The position numbers and the translations under genes are program-made. From Acinetobacter sedimenti (GTDB taxonomy: Bacteria; Pseudomonadota; Gammaproteobacteria; Pseudomonadales; Moraxellaceae), in the NCBI RefSeq assembly GCF_022601685.1, contig NZ_JAKUML010000015.1, forward strand, positions 1-58,497: a DNA stretch of 58,497 nucleotides, read 5' to 3'. The notes beneath the pieces were generated by a model. The model was not told the DNA's origin, made no database searches, and was given only the letters and a program-made list of their open reading frames with translations. Of the stretch, positions 36,602 to 46,524 are shown piece by piece. Positions within the stretch are counted from its first letter, which is position 1; each line of letters begins with the position of its first letter.

Positions 36602-37096
36602 TTCGTACAAATTATTAAATTTAGCCCTTGCTCGATAATTACCTTGATAAGGTGTGATCAAAAATAACATCACTGTCCGCCCAAAGCCTTATATCCCAAT
36701 AGTTAATGGTATGATCAAAATTGCGCAGTCATCATGGTACATCAAGGTAATTTCACATAGACAGCACACCAATTTAAGACCGTACCGAACCTATTAAACG
36801 CCTTACACCGCAATAGATTGATTGCATTTTCAATACAAGTAAATTTCTGCATTTCTGATACCTAGGAATGCAGAAAAATCAATCATAAGTCACTTTTTAG
36901 ATTTTGACATTTTTACATACCCCTTTTGCACCAGTTTTTTACATTTTTACCTTTTGTCATTTTTGAATCAGTAATCTTTTGATAATCATTAATATAAGTG
37001 AATTGGAATGTCAGAAATTGCCGTCATTTTTTTACATTATTCTTTAGTTTGATCGAGCTTGTAATTTTTCATTTTTGACATTTTAAGGAGCTAAAA
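36602..37096. other. AT-rich gap with short repeats in the satellite
   Basis: 495 bases without a convincing gene. It contains the inverted pair TTACCTTGAT (near 36639)/ATCAAGGTAA (near 36743) and two TGATCAAAA copies. From 36900 to 37085 there are several variants of TTTGACATTTTT and its reverse. These could be binding sites or a second origin-like region; nothing proves it. Confidence 0.3.
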
Positions 37097-37357
37097 ATTA
37101 CTGAAATCAATAAATTTGTAATCGTATCTTATGCGCTTGACCCTAACAGAGCTTACCCAAAATTAGCGGTCAATGATAAGTCATCTAAAGTTGTTGAAGT
37201 CAAGTTAGTTGATGATGCCAATCTATTTAGCACAAGGGCGCACATGCTACGAAAACAAGGCGTAAAAGGTTTGATTGTCATGTCCGTTGGTACGCTATCG
37301 GCAATTGTGAAAGAAGCACAGCACCAAGCCCACATGCAACTTATTGAGGAGGATTGA
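37097..37357 (+). CDS. small phage-type protein with probable ATT start codon
   Basis: 86 residues. The frame opens after a TGA and has no ATG, GTG or TTG before codon 52. AAGGAG at 37085-37090 sits six bases before an ATT at 37097, which is the best start. The product reads TEINKFVIVSYALDPN and ends QLIEED. It is compact and resembles a two-layer alpha/beta small protein, function unknown. The next gene starts three bases after its stop, and its ribosome site is inside this gene's end. Confidence 0.55.
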   Translation: MTEINKFVIVSYALDPNRAYPKLAVNDKSSKVVEVKLVDDANLFSTRAHMLRKQGVKGLIVMSVGTLSAIVKEAQHQAHMQLIEED

Positions 37358-37360
37358 CCA

Positions 37361-37714
37361 ATGGGGGGTAAATCCGATAAGCACGCATTGGCATGGACTG
37401 ATGAGCGCAGACGACAACAGCGTGAACGTATCCTAGCATCTAAGCCGTGGGAAAAATCTACAGGCGCAAAGACCACAGAGGGCAAGCGGATTACCTCCAA
37501 AAATAGAGTGAAACGACTTGCATTATTGACACCTAGACAACTAGACCGTGTTATCTCAATGCAATTTCAATCGAACAAACTAGAGCAAGCATACAGACAA
37601 GCTGATACGCCTGAACAACAGGAACGGCTTAAAATAATGATTGAGGAGAGCTATAAGCAAACTAAAGAATATATTCGTAAATGCACTAATGATAAGGTTT
37701 TTGGAACTGGCTAA
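37361..37714 (+). CDS. small phage-type protein of unknown function
   Basis: 117 residues, basic. Central SKPWEKSTGAKTTEGKRITS is a motif common in small phage proteins, with many Gln/Arg before and after. The helical second half contains QFQSNKLEQAYRQADTPEQQERL. The strong ribosome site GAGGAGGA precedes the ATG, within the end of the upstream ORF. It is coupled to that gene. No function is assigned. Confidence 0.6.
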   Translation: MGGKSDKHALAWTDERRRQQRERILASKPWEKSTGAKTTEGKRITSKNRVKRLALLTPRQLDRVISMQFQSNKLEQAYRQADTPEQQERLKIMIEESYKQTKEYIRKCTNDKVFGTG

Positions 37715-37777
37715 ATTGGCTTAAACGAACTAACGAATAATGAAATCTCATTTTAACCAGTGGGATTTTTTTCACGA

Positions 37778-37911
37778 TTAATTTAGATGATCGAGCTAAA
37801 GCCGTGCGTCTTAGTTGTCTGCTTAAAATGCGCCTTGCAAAAATTATAGAACGTGGTGAATTCAATACGACAGCACAAGAAATGATTCATCGAGCAGAAC
37901 AGCCGCTGTAA
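37778..37911 (+). pseudogene. possible gene remnant at satellite right end
   Basis: An open stretch encoding LDDRAKAVRLSCLLKMRLAKIIERG-like helical residues and ending QPL-stop at 37911. It lacks a good start codon and ribosome site; the GTG at about 37808 is the only candidate. It looks like the truncated end of a small island gene. The rest of 37715-38112 holds the IS5-type remnant. Confidence 0.3.
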
Positions 37912-37934
37912 TCGGTATTTTTGTTGTATAGAGC

Positions 37935-38047
37935 GGCTTTGTTGCATAAATACGTAAGCATCTGATTTAAATAGATTTAATTTTGGGTCAAAAAATAATC
38001 AAAACTTTTAAAATCATATAGTTATGAAATCTTTGTGCAACAAAGCC
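37935..38047. mobile_element. 113-bp IS5-type remnant with both terminal repeats
   Basis: Begins GGCTTTGTTGCATAAAT and ends CTTTGTGCAACAAAGCC. The right end shares 21 bases (GGCTTTGTTGCACAAAGATTT, reverse strand) with the full IS at 51368-52421. No transposase remains and no target duplication is evident. It marks the join between satellite and copper genes. Confidence 0.75.
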
Positions 38048-38112
38048 AGATTGAAGTAATAAAGCAAATATTTAGTATAAACTTTAATACTTCTTTCTCG
38101 CTATTTATAAAA

Positions 38113-38409
38113 TTATTTATTGCTACTAGGCATATTCATCTTTGAATGATCCATTTTAGAATGGTCCATATTCATCATAGAATGATCCATTTTTGACATG
38201 TCAGATGAGTTAGGAGACTGATGTTGACTATGATCTTGCTGAGTCTTGTCATCTTTTTCCATTTTACAAGGTTTTGTACAAGGTTCCTGTGCTTTTACCG
38301 TTTTAGTGGCACTTGAGGTTGATACATCTTTTGCCCAAGATTGAGTACCAGCAATTAAAGTTCCAGCACACATTAAAATTGTTAGACTACGACGCACTAC
38401 AGTTTTCAT
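38113..38409 (-). CDS. Met/His-rich periplasmic metal-binding protein
   Basis: 98 residues. A signal peptide of ~26 residues (cleavage near SWAKD) is followed by a Cys pair (CTKPCKME). The C-terminal third is built of MDHSKM-type repeats (SMMNMDHSKMDHSKMN), which bind Cu(I). Transcribed from a CopR box/-10 at 38441-38494. The same MDHSKM motif occurs in CopA here. A periplasmic copper store or chaperone is likely. Confidence 0.65.
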   Translation of the reverse strand: MKTVVRRSLTILMCAGTLIAGTQSWAKDVSTSSATKTVKAQEPCTKPCKMEKDDKTQQDHSQHQSPNSSDMSKMDHSMMNMDHSKMDHSKMNMPSSNK

Positions 38410-38440
38410 AAGTTTCTCTAAAAGTTAATTTCTTGCTACT

Positions 38441-38494
38441 ACAATAAAGTGAAGCACTGAACATCTAAGTGACTTGAAAATGACATTTTTGTAA
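38441..38494 (-). promoter_or_regulatory. CopR box A and -10 element
   Basis: On the minus strand a 26-bp box (38494 to 38469) reads TTACAAAAATGT, CATTTT, C, AAGTCAC. Exactly 22 bp further is TATTGT (38446-38441). It drives the Met/His-rich gene and lies upstream of the divergent copR. See boxes B and C. Confidence 0.65.
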
Positions 38495-38557
38495 TCTATC
38501 TCGATCAGATGTTTTATAACGTTATTATAGTTTTAATGAATGACTTAGGATTCGGAA

Positions 38558-39238
38558 ATGAGAATACTATTAGTTGAAGATGAACAAAAAACTGGTGATT
38601 ATCTCAAGCAAGGTTTATCCGAAGCTGGCTATATTACGGACTGGGTTACAGATGGGTTAACGGGTAAACATCAAGCTCTTTCTGAAGAGTATGACTTAAT
38701 TATTTTAGACGTGATGTTACCTGGACTAAATGGTTGGAATATTATCAATGATATTCGTAGCAGCGGTAAAACAATGCCCATTCTTTTTCTTACCGCCCGA
38801 GATCAAATCGAAGATCGAGTAAAAGGATTAGAGCTAGGCGCTGATGATTATTTAGTTAAGCCTTTTGCTTTTGCAGAGCTTCTAGCTCGAATAAAAACGC
38901 TCCTTAGACGAGGGCAACAAAGAGAAGATAATAATATTATTAAGATTGCTGATTTAGAACTTGATTTGAGAAAACGTCGGGTAACACGAGCAGGTCAACG
39001 CATTGATTTAACGGCTAAAGAATTTGCTCTTATGGAGCTTTTTATGCGTAGAAGAGGTGAAATTCTACCAAGAGCACTTATTGCATCTCAAATTTGGGAT
39101 ATGAACTTTGATAGTGATACAAATGTAGTTGAAGTCGCTATTAAACGATTAAGAAGTAAAGTTGACAGTAACTTTACTCCCAAATTAATTCAGAATATTC
39201 GAGGAATGGGGTATGTATTAGAGGTAGAAGATGAATAA
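38558..39238 (+). CDS. copR: copper-responsive response regulator CopR/CusR
   Basis: 226 residues, OmpR family. Receiver domain with acceptor Asp in [14 protein letters not shown] (about residue 51), and Lys in DYLVKPFAF. The C-terminal winged helix reads [18 protein letters not shown] ... [20 protein letters not shown] (here [12 protein letters not shown]). It is phosphorylated by CopS and should bind the three boxes found in this island. Overlaps copS by eight bases. Confidence 0.92.
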   Translation: MRILLVEDEQKTGDYLKQGLSEAGYITDWVTDGLTGKHQALSEEYDLIILDVMLPGLNGWNIINDIRSSGKTMPILFLTARDQIEDRVKGLELGADDYLVKPFAFAELLARIKTLLRRGQQREDNNIIKIADLELDLRKRRVTRAGQRIDLTAKEFALMELFMRRRGEILPRALIASQIWDMNFDSDTNVVEVAIKRLRSKVDSNFTPKLIQNIRGMGYVLEVEDE

Positions 39239-40631
39239 TAAATTATTCAAATCTATCAGTTTTCGTATTGGTATTATTTTCTCATTATCGACTATATGCA
39301 TTCTCATTATGATGGGGTTTTTCATCCATAAATTAGTGATGCATCATTTTGAAACGCAAGATCGTACCCAATTAGAAGGTAAAATCCAGCTTATTCAGAA
39401 TCTTCTCCAACAGCATCCTAAAAATTCTCCAGAACTTGATCTATATTTGAAAGATGCTTTAGTTGGACACCATGATCTTATGGTCCAAATAGAACGACCG
39501 GCAGGTCAGATTTTATTTAGTTCAACACCTTCAATCATTAATACTCAACAGTTAATCAAGTCAGCAAATAACCCTTGGATTAAATGGAAAATTAAGAATA
39601 AGACCTATCGTGGCATGATCTACAACACGGATATAAACAAAAATACTGAAATACAATCTGTACGCATTATTGTGGGGATCGATACATCTGAACATCTACA
39701 TTTTTTAAATGATTTTAAGCGTCAACTTTTTTACATTGGTTTAGCCGGTACGATTTGTTTAATGTTTTTAGGCTGGTTTGCAACCTGGAGAGGTTTAAGA
39801 CCCGTGCAAAAAATGGCTAAGGTCGCAGAAGGCATTTCTGCCCAACATCTTTCAGAACGTTTAGAAGTTGAGCACACACCAACAGAACTAAAATCATTAG
39901 CAATTGCCTTCAATGATATGCTCGACAGACTAGAATCAGCTTTAGAAAGGCTTTCCGATTTTTCATCTGATTTAGCGCATGAAATTAGAACACCGATTAA
40001 TAACTTAATGACTCAAACTCAAGTATGTCTTGCCCGTAAACGAGATACCAGTACCTATCAAGAAGTACTATTTTCTAATTTAGAAGAATTAGAACGTTTG
40101 GCTCGAATGGTATCCGATATGCTTTTCTTGGCAAAAGCAGAACATGGCCTAAAATTACAGAACTTACAGAATATTGACCTGGTTAAAGAAGTTACAGCCT
40201 TATTTGATTTCTATGATGCGCTAGCTGCCGAAAAAAATATGACGCTTCAACAAACAGGATCTGGAAATGTCAAAGGTGATCCTGCTATGTTACGTCGAGC
40301 ACTCAGCAATCTATTATCTAATGCAGTTAAATATGGAAATAAGAATTCTACAATACGCATAAAACTTCAACAGAATTTAGATAACACAATATTTTCAATT
40401 GAAAATGAAGGCCCTGAAATCTCTCCTGAACAACTATCCAGGTTATTTGATCGATTTTATCGAACAGATGCATCTAGACAAAGAACAGAAGAAGGAACCG
40501 GCTTAGGGCTCGCGATAACAAAATCTATTCTTGATATGCTTGGGGCGACCATCCAGGCTGAATCCCTCAATGGTCGAATCATTTTTACCATTGTTTTTCA
40601 AAGTGAATCCATGCAAGGGGAATCATTTTAA
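39231..40631 (+). CDS. copS: heavy-metal sensor histidine kinase CopS/CusS
   Basis: 466 residues. Two membrane helices (residues ~10-32 and ~163-185) flank a periplasmic sensor. A HAMP domain ([20 protein letters not shown]) is followed by the H box [15 protein letters not shown] with the phosphorylated His. The ATP domain has the N box [13 protein letters not shown] and [10 protein letters not shown]. It detects periplasmic copper or silver and phosphorylates CopR. Its start is inside the end of copR. Confidence 0.92.
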   Translation: MNNKLFKSISFRIGIIFSLSTICILIMMGFFIHKLVMHHFETQDRTQLEGKIQLIQNLLQQHPKNSPELDLYLKDALVGHHDLMVQIERPAGQILFSSTPSIINTQQLIKSANNPWIKWKIKNKTYRGMIYNTDINKNTEIQSVRIIVGIDTSEHLHFLNDFKRQLFYIGLAGTICLMFLGWFATWRGLRPVQKMAKVAEGISAQHLSERLEVEHTPTELKSLAIAFNDMLDRLESALERLSDFSSDLAHEIRTPINNLMTQTQVCLARKRDTSTYQEVLFSNLEELERLARMVSDMLFLAKAEHGLKLQNLQNIDLVKEVTALFDFYDALAAEKNMTLQQTGSGNVKGDPAMLRRALSNLLSNAVKYGNKNSTIRIKLQQNLDNTIFSIENEGPEISPEQLSRLFDRFYRTDASRQRTEEGTGLGLAITKSILDMLGATIQAESLNGRIIFTIVFQSESMQGESF

Positions 40632-40669
40632 CTCATTTTTTGAACATCTTCCATTTACCCGAGTTGACC

Positions 40670-41953
40670 TTACATAAAGCTCAAACTGAGAGCCAGAGCT
40701 ACGCCAGCACCTATCATGGCAATTGTGTAGCCAAATATGATAGCTCGGCCAAACTGTGCCCCCCCTGTCATCCATGCAATTGTCGCTTTGCTTAACATGT
40801 TGCTCAGTGTGGCCAGCCCTAACGCGACAGCAGCCACATTTGTTGTTAAGCCTTCAGTACTATGCAGGCGGGCAAGTGAGACTAAAATAGCATCTACGCC
40901 TGCTAGCCCAGAAATAGTCGATAATACGAAGATGCCGCTGGTGCCCAACCATTGTTTTGCTGCCGGGACCAAGACTGCCATGACAGCCAGGAAAGCAGCG
41001 AAGCTGAATGCTGTCCCAAGATCAAAAGGAGCCATTGCTTCTATTGTTCGATCGTTGTTTTCAGCGCTGGTAATTTGGCGTTGTCTCCACAATGCCATAC
41101 CCAGCAGAAGGATTCCCGCAATCATCATTGCACCACCAAAAGTGCTTAGCAATGCTGGCTCAATGACGCCTATCAGCACAACCATACGAAAAAACATGAT
41201 GCCACAGGCAGCCAATGTTCCAGAAATAGCAGCACTGACCATGACGGGGTGCTGGCGTGTATAGCGTGCCAGTGCAACAGTTGCAGCTGTAGAAGATGCC
41301 AAACCACCCAATAGACCTGTCCAGAGTATGCCTCTTTCTGAACCGGTGAGCCGCATGGCAAAATGACCTGCCAGAGAGAGTCCGGCAATCAGGATCACCG
41401 CCCACCATAACTGGTAAGGATTTAATGCAGCAAAAGGTCCCATACCCGTATTGGGTAAGTAAGGTAATATAACGACAGAAAGTACCAGTAACTGTAGAGA
41501 TGCGGTTAATTCACGATGTTCGATCAAGCATAACCAACCATGTAAGGTTGGCTTGAGATCCAAAAATACAGCCACGATGACAGCCGCTGTTAATGCTAAA
41601 GTAACATTACCATGGGATGCATATGCACCTAGAACTAATGTCAACAGCATCGCGATCGTCGTGGTAGCGCTTAAATTACCGGAAATTTTTGCGGTACGAG
41701 CATAGGACACTGTTAGTAATAAGGAAAGCCCTAATACGGCCGCAACTAGCGGCCAAGCTCCGAAGTTTGGTTGTAAATGACCGAGCACTCCTCCGAGCAA
41801 TCCTGTCAATGTGAAGGTACGTAGACCTGCTACTCGGCTGCCTTCTGGCAGTTCTCGATCCTGCCATCCTCGTTCTAAACCAATGAGCAGGCCGATGGCG
41901 AGTGCTGCAACCAGCCCTGATACATCTGGTGGAAGAAAGGAACTCTCTATCAG
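40670..41953 (-). CDS. MgtC/SapB-like DUF4010 membrane protein, probable CTG start
   Basis: 427 residues if it starts at the CTG at 41953-41951, which overlaps the ATPase stop codon (CTGA). The frame contains the MgtC-type N-terminus [19 protein letters not shown], clearly part of the family. The first ordinary codon in frame is a TTG at 41809, which would remove that region. About 12 membrane helices follow. Transported ion and role are unknown; such genes sit beside metal ATPases in several copper islands. Base composition is visibly richer in G+C than copRS. Confidence 0.7.
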   Translation of the reverse strand: MIESSFLPPDVSGLVAALAIGLLIGLERGWQDRELPEGSRVAGLRTFTLTGLLGGVLGHLQPNFGAWPLVAAVLGLSLLLTVSYARTAKISGNLSATTTIAMLLTLVLGAYASHGNVTLALTAAVIVAVFLDLKPTLHGWLCLIEHRELTASLQLLVLSVVILPYLPNTGMGPFAALNPYQLWWAVILIAGLSLAGHFAMRLTGSERGILWTGLLGGLASSTAATVALARYTRQHPVMVSAAISGTLAACGIMFFRMVVLIGVIEPALLSTFGGAMMIAGILLLGMALWRQRQITSAENNDRTIEAMAPFDLGTAFSFAAFLAVMAVLVPAAKQWLGTSGIFVLSTISGLAGVDAILVSLARLHSTEGLTTNVAAVALGLATLSNMLSKATIAWMTGGAQFGRAIIFGYTIAMIGAGVALALSLSFM

Positions 41954-44325
41954 AACTTTTTATTTCGCAGGCGAAGGGCATTGGTGATGACTGAAGCTGA
42001 ACTCAAACTCATAGCCAAGGCGGCAATCATCGGTGACAACAACCAACCGGTAAATGGATATAGTACGCCAGCCGCGATAGGGATACCCAAAGCATTGTAA
42101 AGGAAAGCAAACATGAGGTTCTGTTTCATGTTGCCGACAGTAGCTTCCGAAAGTGAACGGGCAACAGCAATCCCTCGTAAATCTCCCTTGACCAGCGTAA
42201 CTTGGGCACTATTCATTGCAACATCAGTCCCGGTTCCCATAGCGATACCGACATCAGCTTTAGCCAAGGCTGGTGCATCATTGATGCCATCACCAGCCAT
42301 AGCCACGATGCGACCTTCCTTCTGCAATTTGCTGACCAGTTCGAGTTTATCTGCGGGTTTGACTTCGCCATGTACCTCATCAATGCCTAGACGTGCTGCG
42401 ACTGAACGGGCAGTGGTGAGACCATCTCCTGTTGCCATCACGATACGTAGACCCGCTTCCTTCAGGGTGGCAAGTGCTTCTGGGGTACTTTTTTTGATGG
42501 GATCGGATACTGCAAGCAGGCCGGCCAATTCACCATTGATGGCTAGATGCATCACACTTGCACCTTCTGAACGCAGCTCTTCGGCTTGCGGAATCAGAGA
42601 TTGTACCGAGATACCTAATTGCTCCATCAGTGCTGTGTTGCCCAAAGCTAACTGACGATCGCCCACTTGACCTCGAACACCAATCCCTGAGCCTGATTCA
42701 AAATTATCTGGTGTTTCAAGAGGCAGGCCACGTTCGTGTGCTGCGTTTACAATCGCTTCGGCTAGCGGGTGTTCACTGCCTTGATCAAGACTGGCGGCTA
42801 AACGTAATACTTCAGATTCATCGAAACCTGATGCGGCAACCACACGATCGAATACAGGGCGTCCTTCGGTCAACGTACCTGTTTTATCGATGATTAGTGT
42901 GTCAATCTTGCGCAGATTCTCAATGGCTGCTGCATCGCGGAACAACACACCATGAGTAGCACCTTGACCCGTTGCAACCATGATAGACATTGGAGTTGCC
43001 AAGCCTAGTGCACAAGGACAGGCAATAATGAGTACTGCCACAGCATTGATTAATGCATAAACCCAGCTCGACTCTTCTGGGCCGAACAGTCCCCATCCAA
43101 AGAAGGTAAGCAAGGCAATGGCTACTACAGCCATGACAAACCAACCTGCAACCTGATCAGCCATGCGTTGCATTGGGGCTCTTGAGCGTTGAGCTTGCGC
43201 CACCATCTGTACGATCTGAGACAACATGGTACTTGAACCAATTTTCTCTGAACGCATGATCAATGAACCATTGGTATTCAGGGTAGCACCAATGACTTTA
43301 TCACCGATGCGTTTAGTGATCGGTAAAGGTTCACCTGTCAGCATAGATTCATCCAATGAACTGCTTCCATCGGTGACTACACCATCCACAGGAACTTTTT
43401 CACCTGGGCGGATGCGGAGTAAATCTCCTACATGGACATGAGTCAGAGGAACATCTTCCTCAGTTCCATCGGGCAGGATTCGGCGAGCTGTTTTAGGAGC
43501 AAGTCCGAGGAGTGACTTAATTGCAGCAGAAGTTTGCGAACGTGCTTTTAATTCCAGTATTTGCCCCAGTAGGGTCAAAGAAATGATGACCGCTGAAGCT
43601 TCAAAGTAAACAGCGACACGACCCATGGAGATAAATGAGTCTGGAAAGATTTGTGGTGCAATGGTCGCAACCACACTGTAAATAAAAGCAGCCCCTGTAC
43701 CTAGACCGATCAGGGTCCACATGTTTGGGCTGCGATTCACAACCGATTGCCAACCACGGGAAAAAAATGGCCAACCTGCCCACAGTACAATCGGGAGTGA
43801 CAACACTAATTCAATCCAGCTCTGAACTGCCATGTCGAACAGGTTCAGTTGATGGCCAAACATCGCCAAAAAAGTCACGATGATGGTCAATGGCAGTGTC
43901 CACCAGAAGCGTCGACGGAAATCACGTAACTCAGGATTCTCATCTTCCTCTAACTCGGGAATGAGTGGTTCCAGTGTCATTCCGCATTTAGGACAGTTTC
44001 CAGGATGATCCTGTCTAATTTCTGGATGCATTGGGCAAGTATAGATGGTCGTGCCTGTTGTGCTTGCATCATTAACGGATTGAGTAGTCTGATGATGCTG
44101 TGTATGTGCATCGGCAGTCGTCGTTGCGGGTTTAGCGATATATTGCACCGGGCTGCTATGAAACTTTGATTGACATTTATCACTGCAAAAAAAGTAAGTT
44201 TTCCCCTTGAATTCCTCATGGTATTTCGATTCTTCAGTAACTGTCATACCACAGACTGGGTCTTTCAATACGTCTGTTGTAGCCTGTGTCATATGATCCT
44301 GATTATGATTTTTTTGATCTAACAT
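41950..44325 (-). CDS. copper/silver-exporting P-type ATPase (CopA/SilP type)
   Basis: 791 residues. N-terminal YHS domain ([20 protein letters not shown] ... FFCSDKC) and a heavy-metal binding domain ([21 protein letters not shown]) replace HMA domains. The core shows the ion-site CPC in [13 protein letters not shown], the phosphorylated Asp in [11 protein letters not shown] in SEHPLAEAI, and [10 protein letters not shown]. It pumps Cu(I)/Ag(I) out of the cytoplasm. It lies 11 bases after the methyltransferase gene; the operon runs from 45716 leftward. G+C-rich compared with neighbours. Confidence 0.93.
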   Translation of the reverse strand: MLDQKNHNQDHMTQATTDVLKDPVCGMTVTEESKYHEEFKGKTYFFCSDKCQSKFHSSPVQYIAKPATTTADAHTQHHQTTQSVNDASTTGTTIYTCPMHPEIRQDHPGNCPKCGMTLEPLIPELEEDENPELRDFRRRFWWTLPLTIIVTFLAMFGHQLNLFDMAVQSWIELVLSLPIVLWAGWPFFSRGWQSVVNRSPNMWTLIGLGTGAAFIYSVVATIAPQIFPDSFISMGRVAVYFEASAVIISLTLLGQILELKARSQTSAAIKSLLGLAPKTARRILPDGTEEDVPLTHVHVGDLLRIRPGEKVPVDGVVTDGSSSLDESMLTGEPLPITKRIGDKVIGATLNTNGSLIMRSEKIGSSTMLSQIVQMVAQAQRSRAPMQRMADQVAGWFVMAVVAIALLTFFGWGLFGPEESSWVYALINAVAVLIIACPCALGLATPMSIMVATGQGATHGVLFRDAAAIENLRKIDTLIIDKTGTLTEGRPVFDRVVAASGFDESEVLRLAASLDQGSEHPLAEAIVNAAHERGLPLETPDNFESGSGIGVRGQVGDRQLALGNTALMEQLGISVQSLIPQAEELRSEGASVMHLAINGELAGLLAVSDPIKKSTPEALATLKEAGLRIVMATGDGLTTARSVAARLGIDEVHGEVKPADKLELVSKLQKEGRIVAMAGDGINDAPALAKADVGIAMGTGTDVAMNSAQVTLVKGDLRGIAVARSLSEATVGNMKQNLMFAFLYNALGIPIAAGVLYPFTGWLLSPMIAALAMSLSSASVITNALRLRNKKF

Positions 44326-44336
44326 GAATAATTCTC

Positions 44337-44987
44337 TTATGGCAAAGTAGTTTTATGGCCGAATTTCGGAATAAATCTCGGAGTCTGTTGGGCATAGCTG
44401 TCATAGACAGCGCCAAATTGTTTACTCATTTCAGCCTCTTCCTTAATTGCCAAGCGGCTGTACATTAAGAGTAAGATTGGAAACATAATCAGTGTCAGTA
44501 AAGTTGGCCATTGCAATAAAAAACCCAGCAAGATCATCACAAAAGCCACGTATTGTGGGTGACGTATACGTGCATAAGGGCCTGTGATCGCTAAAGAATG
44601 CTGACGTTGCGCGTTGTACAGCACGTGCCATGACGTTGATAACAGGTAAAATCCATAGCCCAAGAAAACGTAACTGGCGATGTGCAGAATGCCAAAATGT
44701 GGATCACCCTTTTCACCCAGTAGCGTTGACCATAAGTGACCTGAGTTATGCGACAGCAAATCAAGTTCAGGGAAGCGAGTTTGAAGCCAACCAGATAACA
44801 GGTAAATGGTTAAAGGAAAACCATACATTTCGACAAATAGAGCAATGATAAAAGCCGAAAAGGCCCCAAATGTACGCCAATCGCGCGCAGTGGAAGGTCT
44901 AAAAAAACTGAAAGCGAACATGATAAAAACTGCTGAGTTAATGATAACCAGCGTCCATAAACCATAAGCCGATTCCGCATGATTCAT
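44337..44987 (-). CDS. membrane methyltransferase (isoprenylcysteine/PEMT family)
   Basis: 216 residues with five or so membrane helices. The C-terminal half carries the SAM-binding pattern of ICMT/NnrU/PEMT-like proteins: [19 protein letters not shown], then a conserved [25 protein letters not shown]. The methyl acceptor is unknown; homologues are common in copper islands between the ATPase and DUF2933. Confidence 0.8.
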   Translation of the reverse strand: MNHAESAYGLWTLVIINSAVFIMFAFSFFRPSTARDWRTFGAFSAFIIALFVEMYGFPLTIYLLSGWLQTRFPELDLLSHNSGHLWSTLLGEKGDPHFGILHIASYVFLGYGFYLLSTSWHVLYNAQRQHSLAITGPYARIRHPQYVAFVMILLGFLLQWPTLLTLIMFPILLLMYSRLAIKEEAEMSKQFGAVYDSYAQQTPRFIPKFGHKTTLP

Positions 44988-45007
44988 GATGGATCTCCTG
45001 ATAAGAG

Positions 45008-45256
45008 CTATTTTTTGTTATCAGATATATCGGATTTTTTTTGCTGCGAGTGGTTATGCCCATGACCACCATGCATAAAAATATGCATCAGTGGACACGC
45101 TAAAAGGAATAAATAAGGCAAAGCACCGATAACGTGGGCTAAATGTTCCGTTAATAGAAAATAAGCTGCGATACCACCCAGCACGATTAGACCAATGGCA
45201 TAACGTGTAGACCAGAAGTTAGGTACTGAATTATGTACTTGAGGTTGATGGTTCAT
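45008..45256 (-). CDS. DUF2933 small membrane protein
   Basis: 82 residues, two membrane helices (YAIGLIVLGGIAAYFLL and IGALPYLFLLACPLMHIFMH) followed by a His-rich tail (HGGHGHNHSQQ). The family is found in metal-resistance operons without assigned role; the His tail could bind metal. In the operon between the Met-rich protein and the methyltransferase. Confidence 0.78.
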   Translation of the reverse strand: MNHQPQVHNSVPNFWSTRYAIGLIVLGGIAAYFLLTEHLAHVIGALPYLFLLACPLMHIFMHGGHGHNHSQQKKSDISDNKK

Positions 45257-45284
45257 GGTGCTTCCCTCTCTAATTCATGGGTAA

Positions 45285-45716
45285 TTATTTAGTTGTGGAG
45301 GGAGGCATACAGTCCATCATCATCTGCATCATGGATTGCATCATGTCCATACGTTTTTCCATCATTTGCTGACGGTCAGCCATATTTGCATTCATGCTTT
45401 GGCCGCTCATCTGTTTCATCATGCTCATACCTCCTTGCATGAGTTTCATGTGCTCAGCCATAAGTTTTTGACGTTCTTGAGGTTTTTTTGCAGCCATCAT
45501 CTTTGCATGCATGGCTTGCATTGCTTTCATGTGCTGGTCCATTGCAGCCATTTTGTCTGGATTCATCTTGCCAGTAGTTGTCTTGTTAACAGTGACTGTA
45601 GATGAAAGGGTATTTTCTGGGTGATGCGTTTTATGCTCTTCGGGATTTTGAGCTAATGCACCTAAAGAGGCAACGGTTATACAAAGTGTGAGTAAAGTTT
45701 GGCGGATATAAATCAT
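45285..45716 (-). CDS. Met/His-rich periplasmic protein
   Basis: 143 residues. Signal peptide ending near GALAQ. The mature part is extremely Met-rich (AMDQHMKAMQAMHAKMMAAKK, then several MMxxMM clusters), a Cu(I)-binding composition. First gene of the leftward copper operon (this gene, DUF2933, methyltransferase, ATPase, DUF4010). Probably a periplasmic copper sponge. Confidence 0.68.
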   Translation of the reverse strand: MIYIRQTLLTLCITVASLGALAQNPEEHKTHHPENTLSSTVTVNKTTTGKMNPDKMAAMDQHMKAMQAMHAKMMAAKKPQERQKLMAEHMKLMQGGMSMMKQMSGQSMNANMADRQQMMEKRMDMMQSMMQMMMDCMPPSTTK

Positions 45717-45936
45717 GATATTTTCCTTCCATCAGTTGATCAGCCGATACAACCTTTAAATGAATGAAGCAAACAAATAGAGAGAGGTATTTTTCATTTA
45801 TTTGCTCCACTCATTCTTTTGATGAAGTTGATCGCTGGTTATGCCACCGGTGTTTTACTTAGGTGGTAGCTGGTTATAGTCAATTTTTTATTTCTATTGA
45901 ATAATTTTATCACATGAGTCAATTGATTTTTAAAAA
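45717..45936. promoter_or_regulatory. divergent control region with imperfect hairpins
   Basis: Part of the 363-base gap between the leftward copper operon and copC. It contains an imperfect inverted repeat (GAATGAAGCAAACAAAT near 45762 against the reverse of ATTTATTTGCTCCACTCATTC-type sequence near 45796) and a CCACC/GGTGG stem near 45840-45870. No gene. A promoter for the leftward operon must lie here but I cannot pin it. Confidence 0.35.
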
Positions 45937-45990
45937 TGACAAAAATGTAATTTTGAAGTCATCACTCTGTTACTGCCTCTCACTAATAAT
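45937..45990 (+). promoter_or_regulatory. CopR box B and -10 element
   Basis: 26-bp box at 45937-45962 reading TGACAAAAATGT, AATTTT, G, AAGTCAT. Twenty-two bp later is AATAAT (45985-45990). It drives copC-copD. Confidence 0.65.
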
Positions 45991-46079
45991 TGAAATATAA
46001 GAGGAGATGATGTGGTCTCATTAAATACAGATTTTATAAAGTCATCTCTAATGAACTAACAAATCAAGAGGAAACGTAA

Positions 46080-46460
46080 ATGAAATTATTTCAAAATAAA
46101 ATGACTGCTCTACGTAATGTTGTAGTAGCTGCAACGATGATTGTGGCTACTACAACTACGTTCGCTCATGTGAGTTTAGTGAGTGCGATTCCTGCGGAAA
46201 ATGCATCTATCCTTAGTCAACCAAAGAACTTGACCCTTAACTTTGGTGCAGAGGTTATGTTGATGAATATTAAGTTACTGGATGCTCAGCGAAGAGATGT
46301 TCCTTTAAAATATGAAGTTACTCATGACTTAAAGAAATCCTTTGATGTCGCTCTTCCGAAACTGAAAAAAGGTAAATATACCGTTGTCTGGACAACAATG
46401 GGGAAAGATGGTCACAACATGAATGGTGAATATAGTTTCACTATCAAATCAACTAAATAA
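46080..46460 (+). CDS. copC: copper resistance protein CopC
   Basis: 126 residues. A signal peptide of ~32 residues ends TTFA; the mature protein begins with His (HVSLVSAIPAENASI), the copper-brace ligand. The late KDGHNMNGEYSF holds the second His. CopC binds Cu(II) in the periplasm and hands it to CopD. Preceded by AAGAGGAA and box B. CopD follows after 64 bases. Confidence 0.92.
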   Translation: MKLFQNKMTALRNVVVAATMIVATTTTFAHVSLVSAIPAENASILSQPKNLTLNFGAEVMLMNIKLLDAQRRDVPLKYEVTHDLKKSFDVALPKLKKGKYTVVWTTMGKDGHNMNGEYSFTIKSTK

Positions 46461-46524
46461 GAATTGATTACCTTTCAACATGTCAGTGAGGTGCTGGCAT
46501 GTTGTTCTAGAATGGACAAAAATA

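Larger units (their letters stand above)
29443..37930. mobile_element. integrated satellite-type island (PICI/P4-like), right end uncertain
   Basis: From the tRNA-Arg 3' end to before the IS remnant at 37935. In order it holds a tyrosine integrase, an unknown coiled-coil protein, an AlpA-like regulator, a small protein, a RepB-like primase/DUF3987 protein, a repeat cluster, a frameshifted small-terminase gene, a toxin-antitoxin pair and small phage-type genes. No capsid, tail or lysis gene is present. That content is the hallmark of phage satellites (P4, PICI). A repeat of the tRNA 3' end was not found further right in the window, so the true boundary could lie elsewhere or have been deleted by the IS events. 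Confidence 0.65.
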
